Assembly: GCA_030697975.1 (NCBI GenBank)
Contig: JAUYOQ010000005.1
Span: 1 to 6,269, forward strand
Source: Nitrosopumilaceae archaeon
GTDB lineage: Archaea; Thermoproteota; Nitrososphaeria; Nitrososphaerales; Nitrosopumilaceae
Direction: 5' to 3'
Length of the DNA: 6,269 nt
Shown one piece after another: positions 1 to 5,030 of the stretch. A model generated the notes under the pieces. It saw nothing but the letters and a program-made list of their open reading frames with translations, searched no databases and had not been told where the DNA came from. The position numbers and the translations under genes are program-made. Within the stretch, counting starts at the first letter, position 1. Each line of letters starts with the position of its first letter.

Positions 1-41
1 TTACATAAATAAAATTAGTAAAACTCGCAAGAATCTTCTGG

Positions 42-94
42 ATTATGCATGAAAATAAGATGCACACCGCTAATACCTGTATTTTGTGCATAAT
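42..94. repeat. Overlapping inverted repeats in the left flank
   Basis: ATTATGCA (42-49) is the exact inverse of TGCATAAT (87-94). An inner pair, ATGCACA (60-66) and TGTGCAT (85-91), competes for the same right arm, so only one stem could form at a time. No convincing reading frame covers this stretch: the only ATG frame on the plus strand is 14 codons and the best minus-strand one is 11. It could be a structured leader, the end of a neighbouring gene's transcript, or chance in AT-rich DNA. Confidence 0.3.
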
Positions 95-97
95 TTT

Positions 98-130
98 CTA
101 TATATTTTCTCTAAAACTATATATTTTTCT
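98..130 (+). promoter_or_regulatory. Tandem TATA-box-like direct repeat
   Basis: Two near-identical boxes, CTATATATTTTCT (98-110) and CTATATATTTTTCT (117-130), lie 19 bp apart. Both match the archaeal TATA consensus well, and they would place transcription starts near 125-145. A third box lies closer to the 188 start codon. Whether the pair drives the small peptide with a leader, a small RNA, or nothing cannot be told from sequence. Confidence 0.35.
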
Positions 131-156
131 GCCGATCTATAAATCTAAATACGCGA

Positions 157-165
157 GTATATATG
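157..165 (+). promoter_or_regulatory. TATA box of the 32-residue peptide gene
   Basis: GTATATATG is centred 27 bp before the ATG at 188. That is the spacing expected if transcription begins at or next to the start codon, as in a leaderless mRNA. No Shine-Dalgarno sequence precedes the ATG. Confidence 0.5.
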
Positions 166-187
166 TTGTGTAAGATTCTATATAGTT

Positions 188-286
188 ATGGAAAATAAAG
201 AAACAGAAAAACAAACAGTAGCAGCACCTGAAGAAATAAAGCACGAAGAGCCAAAGAAAGAAGAACCAGCTAAAACAGAAAAATAA
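188..286 (+). CDS. Small Glu/Lys-rich disordered peptide, 32 aa
   Basis: A 32-residue frame runs from ATG to TAA, with 10 Glu, 7 Lys and 3 Pro and no aromatic or Cys residue. The composition predicts a soluble, disordered peptide with no membrane segment. Support for it being real comes from its surroundings rather than from a known family: a TATA box sits 27 bp upstream and a T7 tract begins 8 bp after the stop, so the unit has both a promoter and a terminator. No function is recognised. It could be a short conserved acidic peptide or a chance frame in purine-rich DNA; purine-rich codons such as GAA and AAA avoid stops easily, so length alone is weak evidence. Confidence 0.5.
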   Translation: MENKETEKQTVAAPEEIKHEEPKKEEPAKTEK

Positions 287-294
287 ACTAGCAC

Positions 295-301
295 TTTTTT
301 T
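295..301 (+). terminator. T-tract terminator
   Basis: A run of seven T residues starts 8 bp after the stop codon of the 32-residue gene. Archaeal RNA polymerase commonly stops at such tracts without a hairpin. Confidence 0.45.
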
Positions 302-464
302 CGCTTGACATTATTTTCAGGATTTGATTTTAACATCATTTCCTGAATTTAACCCCAAAGAAATCTGAGTCATTATTTTTAGTAATTTCAAAGACACTTT
401 ACATTTTACAAAACAATTTAAAATCTAAAAATTTAGAAAAAGTAGTAACAGCTAATTTTCATAT
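302..464. other. AT-rich intergenic stretch without a supported gene
   Basis: No convincing reading frame is present on either strand. Two inverted repeats can be seen. TTCAGGA (316-322) pairs with TCCTGAA (341-347) around an 18-nt loop, and TCTAAA (424-429) pairs with TTTAGA (432-437) around 2 nt. Either could be chance at this base composition. Confidence 0.4.
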
Positions 465-466
465 GG

Positions 467-473
467 TTTAAAT
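467..473 (+). promoter_or_regulatory. TATA box of the 53-residue zinc-finger gene
   Basis: TTTAAAT is centred 26 bp before the ATG at 496, the spacing expected for a leaderless transcript. There is no Shine-Dalgarno sequence. Confidence 0.5.
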
Positions 474-495
474 CAATTATCAACTATCATAATAC

Positions 496-657
496 ATGCG
501 AAATGACTCGTGTAGAAAATGTGGAAACGAACTAGAAATAAATCAAAACTGCGAGTCTTGTAGTGAACCAATCGAGTTTGCTTGTCACATATGTGGTATC
601 ATTACAGAAAAACAAATTCACTTTGAATGCATAAACAAACAGGTACTTGTCATTTAA
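496..657 (+). CDS. Small double zinc-finger (zinc ribbon) protein, 53 aa
   Basis: The 53-residue product carries two evenly placed metal-ligand sets. C6-x2-C9 with C19-x2-C22 would form one site; C30-x2-C33 with H42-x2-C45 would form a second. This paired-ribbon pattern is strong evidence that the frame is translated and the protein binds zinc. Beyond the fingers there are only short acidic and polar linkers, with no signal peptide or membrane segment. The ATG is chosen because a TATA box lies 26 bp upstream and the first ligand follows within six residues. Small double-ribbon proteins of this kind may bind nucleic acid or mediate protein contacts, but the specific role here is unknown. A Cys-rich, apparently decayed frame lies just downstream and may be a relative. 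Confidence 0.75.
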   Translation: MRNDSCRKCGNELEINQNCESCSEPIEFACHICGIITEKQIHFECINKQVLVI

Positions 658-720
658 AGTTTAGAGAAAGCTTTGACTGTTTTACAATAATTGAAGAAGG
701 TAAGTACTCACAGTGCTAGT

Positions 721-966
721 ATGAATTTCTGATGCTCAACAATTGAGTTAGAACTACTTAATACCAAGAAGCGCGTACTGCAATTAGAATGATTTTTTGG
801 AACTTTGCCCAATTCAGAGCTATACAAACTCGAGTCTATCTGGGCTCAATTCTTGAATGATTATACATGCACCTGCGGTTGTGGTTGCCAGAATCCCTCT
901 GATGAATATGTCTGCCACAATTGTAAGAACAGATTGTGTAAAAATAGGATAAGTGTAGTGATATAG
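721..966 (+). pseudogene. Probable decayed Cys-rich zinc-ribbon gene
   Basis: Read in one frame from the ATG at 721, this stretch is interrupted by TGA at 730-732 and 790-792 but otherwise looks like a protein. An amphipathic, Leu/Glu-rich segment (742-789) is followed by 57 open codons (793-963) and TAG (964-966). The open part holds a dense cysteine pattern, CTCGCGC, then about ten residues later CHNC and another Cys, typical of a zinc-binding ribbon. A second frame from 962 to 1057 also contains a Cys-x4-Cys pair, so a frameshift near 960 may have split the original C-terminus. An alternative is a short functional gene starting at the TTG at 805 (53 aa). Reading TGA as selenocysteine is very unlikely in this lineage. 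Confidence 0.45.
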
Positions 967-1011
967 CGATGATCTTGCACTTTTGCAACAAATCATGTCA
1001 AGGTATCTAGT

Positions 1012-1019
1012 TCATATTA
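1012..1019 (+). promoter_or_regulatory. Weak TATA box of the 34-residue peptide gene
   Basis: TCATATTA is centred 26-27 bp before the ATG at 1042, the right place for leaderless initiation, but it is a poor match to the consensus. Confidence 0.3.
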
Positions 1020-1041
1020 CCACGAAATGCAATAACAAGAC

Positions 1042-1146
1042 ATGTTTAGAGAAATAATTAAAAGACTACAGTGCAAAAAAGAAAGTACATCTAGTGATGT
1101 AAATGCATTCAAAGAATCGGATAGCAAGAAACCTGAAAAAGAATAG
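1042..1146 (+). CDS. Small hydrophilic peptide of unknown function, 34 aa
   Basis: The frame runs from ATG to TAG and encodes a basic amphipathic start (MFREIIKRLQCKK) followed by a Ser/Lys/Glu-rich hydrophilic tail. There is one cysteine (C11), no metal motif and no membrane segment. A weak TATA-like box lies 27 bp upstream, and a small hairpin with a T5 run follows the stop, so the unit has plausible boundaries. It lies between a decayed zinc-ribbon frame on its left and the 3' end of the convergent parB-like gene on its right. No family is recognised. The frame is short enough to have arisen by chance, so this is a tentative call. Confidence 0.4.
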   Translation: MFREIIKRLQCKKESTSSDVNAFKESDSKKPEKE

Positions 1147-1153
1147 ACAAAAT

Positions 1154-1180
1154 TGCAGTAGAACTGCACAAACCCTTTTT
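1154..1180 (+). terminator. Hairpin plus T-tract between convergent genes
   Basis: TGCAG (1154-1158) pairs with CTGCA (1164-1168) around a 5-nt loop, followed by TTTTT at 1176-1180. It lies just after the 34-residue gene and faces the convergent parB-like gene, a natural place for a plus-strand stop. The stem is short and the T run begins 7 nt after it. Confidence 0.35.
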
Positions 1181-1202
1181 GAATTTATTATAAGTGTTAA
1201 TC

Positions 1203-2057
1203 CTAGTATCCTTTTCTTCTAAGCCAGTCTGATACAATCTTGCCTGCAAGTGCACTTGGTTCTGTGTCTTTATGGCGTGATTGTGTGCCAAGGCCACGGG
1301 CCTGTCTCTTTGATAACTTTAATGAAACATTCTGTTGTATTGCAAATGATCTTGTCTTTTTCATTATCTTTTTGTGGGATGATCTTGGATTGCGTGCCAA
1401 AACCTTGAGGTATCGTTTTTTTGTTGGGGAGTCAAGTGCGGATATTCTGTGTGCAATTTTAATTGCTTTAGAAACATCTGAAATAATTTGATACAGCTTT
1501 GTTGCATCATCCCTTGAGATTGTTTTTGGTACAAGCTCTTTTAGCTTGTCTGGCACACCTGCAAAGCCGTGGTATTTCTTGAATGTTGACATTGAAAGCC
1601 CAAGCGACTGGGCAGCTTTTGATTTTCCAATCTGTTCTGCTAAAAACGCACATGCTGCTGCCATATCCTTTACATTCATGTTTTTGCGGTGAATATTTTC
1701 AATAACAGAGGCTGCCTTGGCATCTGGAATTTCATATTCTGTTTTTTTAGTAAGGACCAGAGCAGGAATCTTTTTTGCATGTAGTCTTTTTAGTGCAGCT
1801 AACCTTCTCTGTCCTGACATCAAAAGGTACGAGTTTTTTCCTTCTTTTTGCACCATCGGTGGGTTTTGGAGTCCTTTATTTTTGATTGATTTTGCTAGCT
1901 CTGATATGCCTTCTCTGTCTAGCTTTCTTGCCTGAGCCTCCTTCCAGACTTTGATTTGTTTTATTGGAATTTCCTTCAAGCGGTAGGAAACCTTTGATGC
2001 ATACCCTCTCCTAGTATGTCTTTTAGTGATTCGTTTAGTGTTCTTTTTCTTTGCCAA
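1203..2057 (-). CDS. ParB/Spo0J-family DNA-binding protein (no ParA nearby)
   Basis: This 284-residue protein begins with a very basic tail (residues 1-28). The ParB N-terminal nucleotide-binding fold follows at about 25-125, with the box SGQRRLAA (81-88, matching the family GERRxxA motif) and ENIHRKNM (120-127, matching ENIQRxxL). A helix-turn-helix (about 144-163, GKSKAAQSLGLSMSTFKKY) then suits site-specific DNA binding. The C-terminal third is Lys/Arg-rich and has no recognised domain. Bacterial ParB proteins use CTP to slide along DNA near parS; whether this one does is unknown. Gln replaces Glu in the GERR box. The TTG start is forced, since an in-frame TAG lies immediately before it, and it is backed by a strong TATA box 27 bp upstream. 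No parA is in the window, so a role as a nucleoid or regulatory protein is as likely as partitioning. Confidence 0.85.
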   Translation of the reverse strand: MAKKKNTKRITKRHTRRGYASKVSYRLKEIPIKQIKVWKEAQARKLDREGISELAKSIKNKGLQNPPMVQKEGKNSYLLMSGQRRLAALKRLHAKKIPALVLTKKTEYEIPDAKAASVIENIHRKNMNVKDMAAACAFLAEQIGKSKAAQSLGLSMSTFKKYHGFAGVPDKLKELVPKTISRDDATKLYQIISDVSKAIKIAHRISALDSPTKKRYLKVLARNPRSSHKKIMKKTRSFAIQQNVSLKLSKRQARGLGTQSRHKDTEPSALAGKIVSDWLRRKGY

Positions 2058-2079
2058 CTACCCTGACTGTTTTTGCAAT

Positions 2080-2089
2080 TTTATAAAAA
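2080..2089 (-). promoter_or_regulatory. TATA box of the parB-like gene
   Basis: On the minus strand this reads TTTTTATAAA, a very good archaeal TATA box, centred about 27 bp before the TTG start at 2057. The spacing implies a leaderless mRNA and supports the non-ATG start. Confidence 0.6.
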
Positions 2090-2150
2090 CGGTTTTGGTT
2101 GAATCAGGTTCGCTTGTATGTAATTAATAACTATGTAAACAAAAACCCAA

Positions 2151-2174
2151 CTTTAGATTCAGATCAATCTTAAG
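2151..2174. promoter_or_regulatory. Inverted repeat over the GYD gene promoter
   Basis: CTTTAGATT (2151-2159) and AATCTTAAG (2166-2174) are inverted copies differing at one position, separated by CAGATC. The right arm overlaps TTAAGTAC (2170-2177), the likely TATA box 26 bp before the ATG at 2199. A protein bound here would block the basal factors, so this is a candidate repressor site. Confidence 0.35.
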
Positions 2175-2198
2175 TACTACTTTTTGTAATTATTGTTA

Positions 2199-2456
2199 AT
2201 GATATTCATATCGCTAATTAAATTCCGAAAAAAGGCAAGGGATGTAGTTGAGGTAGGTAACACTGTAATGCAAAACTTGCCTGCAGGTGTAAAAATGATT
2301 GGAACCTATTGGACTCTTGGCAGATTTGATTCTGTGTGGATTTATGAGGCTCCAAGCGAGAAAGAGGCTATAAAACTTGGAATAAGTGTTGGCGATGTTG
2401 CACAAACTCAGACACTTGTAGCAGTTTCTCGCGATGAAGCGTTAAAGTTACTTTAA
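2199..2456 (+). CDS. GYD-domain protein, 85 aa
   Basis: The protein matches the small GYD family (about 90-100 residues, a dimeric alpha/beta ferredoxin-like fold). It shows the family's central stretch: GTYWTLGRFDSVWIYEAPSE, where GRFD stands in for the usual GxYD. This is followed by a helix, then VGDVAQTQTLVAV and a final helix EALKLL. No enzymatic role is firmly established for the family. A TTG two codons upstream (2193) could also start the frame. The ATG at 2199 is preferred because it lies 26 bp after a TATA-like TTAAGTAC and gives MIFISLIKFRKK, a typical family N-terminus. The gene is monocistronic, divergent from the parB-like gene, and ends at a T-rich terminator. An inverted repeat over its promoter suggests regulation. 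Confidence 0.85.
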   Translation: MIFISLIKFRKKARDVVEVGNTVMQNLPAGVKMIGTYWTLGRFDSVWIYEAPSEKEAIKLGISVGDVAQTQTLVAVSRDEALKLL

Positions 2457-2468
2457 TTTCCTTCAGTA

Positions 2469-2483
2469 TTTTTTGTTTTTCTT
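2469..2483 (+). terminator. T-rich terminator of the GYD gene
   Basis: TTTTTT, then G, then TTTTT begins 13 bp after the stop codon and continues as CTT. This is the usual hairpin-free archaeal stop signal. Confidence 0.5.
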
Positions 2484-2556
2484 ATATTGCTGGTATTTTT
2501 GATAATAACAAATAATTTTCTAATGTTCACAAAGGCAAGACGTGAGCATACTAAAG

Positions 2557-2565
2557 TAAAATAAA
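2557..2565 (+). promoter_or_regulatory. Weak TATA box of the 46-residue gene
   Basis: TAAAATAAA is centred 26 bp before the ATG at 2587. The position is right for leaderless initiation, but the match to the consensus is poor. Confidence 0.3.
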
Positions 2566-2586
2566 GGTAAGAACCTAAAACAGTTT

Positions 2587-2727
2587 ATGATTGTAAAAAC
2601 AGGTGATAAAATTGTCCATCAACTTAACAACGGAGAAGGAATTCTTTATGAAGTCGTAGAAGATTTGATAAATCCTTTAAGAATTATAAAGACGCTTTCA
2701 AAAAATGAAGTTAATTCGTATAAATAA
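2587..2727 (+). CDS. Small protein with Tudor/SH3-like motif, 46 aa
   Basis: The 46-residue product starts MIVKTGDKIVHQLNNGEGIL and continues with alternating hydrophobic residues (YEVVEDL, LRIIKTL), suggesting a small beta-barrel. The pattern G-D-K-x-V-H-x5-G-x-G-x-x-x-x-V resembles the Tudor-like/CarD-type barrel seen at the ends of some helicases and in transcription-linked proteins. This resemblance is by eye only. Most such domains are somewhat longer (about 50-60 residues), so it would be a minimal version. There is no signal peptide or metal site. It stands alone between the GYD gene and the convergent YCII-like gene. A role in binding RNA polymerase or nucleic acid is possible but not shown. 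Confidence 0.6.
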   Translation: MIVKTGDKIVHQLNNGEGILYEVVEDLINPLRIIKTLSKNEVNSYK

Positions 2728-2816
2728 CTAACACTAGAAAATATCTCAAAAAACCAATTTGTTAGACAGTAAAAAATCGTTATACTAGGTTGAAACTATT
2801 TTTCTACAAATACATC

Positions 2817-2830
2817 CAAAGAAAAAAAAA
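2817..2830 (-). terminator. T-tract terminator of the YCII-like gene
   Basis: On the minus strand nine T residues begin one base after the TAG of the YCII-like gene, followed by CTTT. The tract nearly touches the stop codon, so the 3' untranslated region would be very short. Confidence 0.55.
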
Positions 2831-2831
2831 T

Positions 2832-3140
2832 CTATAGGAGAGAAAGCACAGGCAATGCGTCCCATTGGTATACGTAAGTGTCTAAGACATCTGATGTTAC
2901 CTTTTTGTGTTGCTCATGAAATTTCCTTACTTCGTCTTCTGAGCCATGAAAGATGGTTAAAGATGTTTTATTGTCATCGAAAGGACCAGACAGTATGAAT
3001 TTTCCTTTTGAGTGCCATTCATCAATTATTTTACTAACTTCAGGTACTGTTCTCTCTAATTGTTGGTCATCTGTAGTTTCTTTTAGAACACTTACTATAG
3101 CCCACGATTTTTCGTTCTGAGTTACTGTTTGTTGTGACAT
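2832..3140 (-). CDS. YCII-like dimeric alpha/beta-barrel protein, 102 aa
   Basis: After a polar N-terminal tail (1-11) the sequence shows a ferredoxin-like fold. There is a first strand (WAIVSVLK, 13-20), a helix with IIDEWHSKGK (38-47), the signature FILSGPFDDNKTSLTIF (48-64), a helix (EDEVRKFHEQHKK, 68-80) and a last strand (TYVYQWDAL, 88-96). The G-P-F-D-D turn followed by a strand is typical of YCII-related proteins. Their biochemical role is mostly unknown; relatives are fused to or sit near stress and regulatory genes. The ATG is the first in the frame. A GAGAGGT sequence lies about 9 nt before it, and TATA-like boxes lie at 3162-3169 and 3178-3185. The inverted repeat at 3196-3217 sits just upstream of these. 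The gene is monocistronic and ends at a T9 tract. Confidence 0.75.
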   Translation of the reverse strand: MSQQTVTQNEKSWAIVSVLKETTDDQQLERTVPEVSKIIDEWHSKGKFILSGPFDDNKTSLTIFHGSEDEVRKFHEQHKKVTSDVLDTYVYQWDALPVLSLL

Positions 3141-3161
3141 GTTATTACTACCTCTCTTTAG

Positions 3162-3169
3162 CTAATAAA
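3162..3169 (-). promoter_or_regulatory. TATA box of the YCII-like gene
   Basis: The minus strand reads TTTATTAG, centred 25 bp before the ATG at 3140. A second candidate, GCATAAAG (3178-3185 on the minus strand), would give a leader of about 16 nt that keeps the GAGAGGT sequence as a ribosome site. The two cannot be separated by sequence alone. Confidence 0.45.
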
Positions 3170-3195
3170 GATTGGCAACTTTATGCTTCTTGTTC

Positions 3196-3217
3196 TCATT
3201 CTATAGAATAAGAATGA
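3196..3217. promoter_or_regulatory. Candidate operator, inverted repeat TCATTCT-N8-AGAATGA (copy 1)
   Basis: The perfect 7-bp arms TCATTCT (3196-3202) and AGAATGA (3211-3217) flank 8 bp (ATAGAATA). The left half also belongs to a perfect 12-bp palindrome, ATTCTATAGAAT (3198-3209). The site lies just upstream of the YCII-like gene's TATA boxes, where an activator or regulator would bind. The same arms with the same 8-bp spacing recur at 5250-5271. Confidence 0.5.
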
Positions 3218-3315
3218 AAGCAATTGATGTTTCCATAATATTTTGTTGGCATATGCTGGATCTAAAATTAAATCAAATTAGGTCGTAGTCTAATTGGATT
3301 TGAAGTTTTAAAATT

Positions 3316-4092
3316 TTAACTTGCCGTCAACTGCTCAAGCACTTTTTGGTGTTTCTCACAAAGCTTGCCAACCTCAAGCTGCGAGTACAAAAGATCACTT
3401 TGCCAGTGTGCATTATTCAATCTACACTCACGAGATTCACAAAAAGCATCACCTGTCAAATAGTAAAAAATCGTCTGAAGAAGATACCCTTCTGAAATTG
3501 CAGAAAAGCGCTTGTCATTATACTCTAGATATGTTCCCTGATACTTTTTCTTCATAGTCTCAACATTTACTCCCTGAACAACGTTTGAAATCAGCTCAAG
3601 ATAATACCCTCGTGGCTTGGCAGGAGCTTCTATAATTCCTGTAGTGGAAATTATTGCTGGATTTGAGCAAATTACAGCCCTGCCATGATACCTATAGTCA
3701 GACTCATCATAGGTACATGTAAGCTTGTTTGTAAAAACAATATGCAATAAATCAAGTGCTGATTCATATTCTGAAACTAGATCACCAACAATTCTTTGAA
3801 ACTCAAAGCCATCATACATTACAATGTTTTCTGTTTTTCTAGAATCAAAAAATGTTGCAATCTCAAACTCGATCTCTTCTCTAGTTGGAGAATGAGCCTC
3901 AAATGACTTTCTTGTGTTAAAAATTCTACATGATGCTAGCTTGTTTGCAGTCTGTTCATTTGCCAGACTAAAGATGTTTTTTCTTCTTTCAACAGGAACA
4001 GAAAACGTATTTTCAACAAACTTGCAAAGCTCATCTACTTTGAGCTCAGGAACTGCAGGCTCGTCATAGAGAAAAATCTTTGAAAGCTTCAC
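3316..4092 (-). CDS. Putative metal-binding protein, metallopeptidase-like (possible DUF6775), 258 aa
   Basis: This soluble 258-residue protein is second in a unit with thi4, starting 24 bp after its stop; GTG is the only start after an in-frame TAG. A central strand-rich part, LLHIVFTNKLTCTYD (115-129) then YHGRAVICSNPAIIST (135-150), is arranged like the beta-sheet of archaemetzincin-type peptidases. The C-terminus has the ligand-like set C218-x4-C223, H229, C245-x2-H248, with the stretch CRLNNAHW. By memory it resembles archaeal proteins annotated as putative metallopeptidases (DUF6775), but no HExxH motif is visible; the corresponding place reads YYLELIS. It may therefore bind metal without being a classic zinc protease. 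Proximity to Thi4, an Fe(II)-dependent enzyme, makes a role in metal handling or protein turnover conceivable but unproven. Confidence 0.6.
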   Translation of the reverse strand: MKLSKIFLYDEPAVPELKVDELCKFVENTFSVPVERRKNIFSLANEQTANKLASCRIFNTRKSFEAHSPTREEIEFEIATFFDSRKTENIVMYDGFEFQRIVGDLVSEYESALDLLHIVFTNKLTCTYDESDYRYHGRAVICSNPAIISTTGIIEAPAKPRGYYLELISNVVQGVNVETMKKKYQGTYLEYNDKRFSAISEGYLLQTIFYYLTGDAFCESRECRLNNAHWQSDLLYSQLEVGKLCEKHQKVLEQLTAS

Positions 4093-4116
4093 TAAATAAT
4101 TCTAAGACAAGTACGG

Positions 4117-4935
4117 TTATTTGCCTAACGCTTTTATTTTTGCAGCAGTAATCTCGGCTGCCTTTTTACCAGAGAATAGCATTGCGCCAAACGTAGGACC
4201 CATTCTTGCTAAACCATGAGTCTCAGTTACTGTCATGCCTGCTATTACTAGGCCAGGAAACACCTCGCCTGTCTTTTCAACTACAGCGTCCTCACCTTGG
4301 TCAACCCACATCGGATCCATTCCCTTCCATTCCACTAGCTTTCTGTCAACTAGTCGCTTTACTGCAACAGAGTCATGTCCTGATGCATCAATTACCATCT
4401 TTGCCTCAAGTGCTATTGGATCAACACATGTAATGTTTCGAGGTAAAGCAGAAACAGGCATCCAGTTTACAACAATTCCAGCAACCCTGCCATTTTTCAA
4501 AACCAAATCATCAAATTTTGTCAGATTCAAAAATTTTACACCTGCATCACATGCAGCTGCAATTAGCTTTGATGCCGCATGAGGGCCAGGAGTAATGTAC
4601 AATCCCTCTGAGGCCTTTTTGTATGGTATGCCAAGCTCATCCCATATTTTCTGGGCTGGCTCTCTTACAGTAACAGGATTCATCATATAGCCACCAAGCC
4701 AGTATCCGCCTCCAAGGTAGTTGTTTTGCTCTATAATCAATACCCTAAATCCCATGAGTGCAAGCTCGCGTCCTGCAGTAAGACCAGATGGCCCTGCACC
4801 AATTATAATGACATCAGAGTCTGCCCTGTCAATTAAAACAGAATTAAACTCGTTTGCAATTGCCCGTGTTATCTCTACTTCGCTGACATTAGTAAAGATC
4901 TTTTTTTGTTTTTCTGCCCTGACAGCCTCTTGCAT
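4117..4935 (-). CDS. thi4: Thiamine thiazole synthase Thi4, probable sulfur-donating type
   Basis: This 272-residue cytosolic enzyme builds the adenylated thiazole precursor of thiamine from NAD, glycine and sulfur, with Fe(II). It shows the dinucleotide fold VIIIGAGPSGLTAG (42-55), acidic E69 closing strand two, GGGYWLGGYMM (75-85), and the Thi4 signatures ASGHD (184-188) and GLARMGPTFGAM (241-252). In yeast Thi4 the sulfur comes from Cys205, which precedes MDP. Here C170 precedes VDP at the matching place. Methanogen enzymes with His there use free sulfide, while Haloferax has an essential Cys. This protein is therefore probably single-turnover. The ATG fits ATTAAT 28 bp upstream, and transcripts would be almost leaderless, leaving no room for a riboswitch. 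The metal-site gene follows in the same unit. Confidence 0.93.
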   Translation of the reverse strand: MQEAVRAEKQKKIFTNVSEVEITRAIANEFNSVLIDRADSDVIIIGAGPSGLTAGRELALMGFRVLIIEQNNYLGGGYWLGGYMMNPVTVREPAQKIWDELGIPYKKASEGLYITPGPHAASKLIAAACDAGVKFLNLTKFDDLVLKNGRVAGIVVNWMPVSALPRNITCVDPIALEAKMVIDASGHDSVAVKRLVDRKLVEWKGMDPMWVDQGEDAVVEKTGEVFPGLVIAGMTVTETHGLARMGPTFGAMLFSGKKAAEITAAKIKALGK

Positions 4936-4946
4936 GGCATGAATCA

Positions 4947-4964
4947 GATTTAAAACCCATTAAT
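4947..4964 (-). promoter_or_regulatory. thi4 promoter, ATTAATGG element
   Basis: The minus strand reads ATTAATGGGTTTTAAATC, ending 11 nt before the thi4 ATG. ATTAAT is centred about 27 bp upstream and probably acts as the TATA box. It matches 14 of 18 positions of the element in front of the divergent 65-residue gene. Confidence 0.45.
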
Positions 4965-5000
4965 AGTTTGCCATGATTTTTACAATTTACAAAAATGTTG

Positions 5001-5018
5001 ATTAATGGTTGTATAATC
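5001..5018 (+). promoter_or_regulatory. Promoter of the 65-residue gene, ATTAATGG element
   Basis: ATTAATGGTTGTATAATC ends 12 nt before the TTG start at 5031, nearly the same position as its relative in front of thi4. ATTAAT, about 28 bp upstream, fits a leaderless TATA box; GTATAAT (5011-5017) is closer than usual. Confidence 0.45.
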
Positions 5019-5030
5019 TCAGAAATATAG

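Noticed and set aside
730..792. TGA codons read as selenocysteine in the zinc-ribbon frame
   Set aside because: No selenocysteine machinery is known in this lineage and no insertion hairpin is visible; decay is simpler.
1109..1297. Minus-strand frame of 62 codons
   Set aside because: It overlaps the 3' end of the parB-like gene in another frame and has no family signature or promoter.
3214..3288. 24-codon plus-strand frame beginning in the first palindrome
   Set aside because: It is too short, has no TATA box at the right distance, and its composition is unremarkable.
3308..3319. Palindrome TTAAAATTTTAA at the end of the metal-site gene
   Set aside because: A simple AT palindrome overlapping the stop codon; expected by chance in such AT-rich DNA and too weak to call a terminator.
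3321..3557. Plus-strand frame of 78 codons
   Set aside because: It is antisense to the metal-site gene, and no protein-like motif or promoter was found.
4206..4582. Plus-strand frames of 75 and 115 codons inside thi4
   Set aside because: They are antisense to a well-recognised Thi4 gene, with low-complexity Ser/Thr/Phe-rich translations typical of antisense shadows.
4936..4990. TPP riboswitch before thi4
   Set aside because: The likely transcription start is at or next to the ATG and the gap is too short; the conserved CUGAGA-type core is not present.
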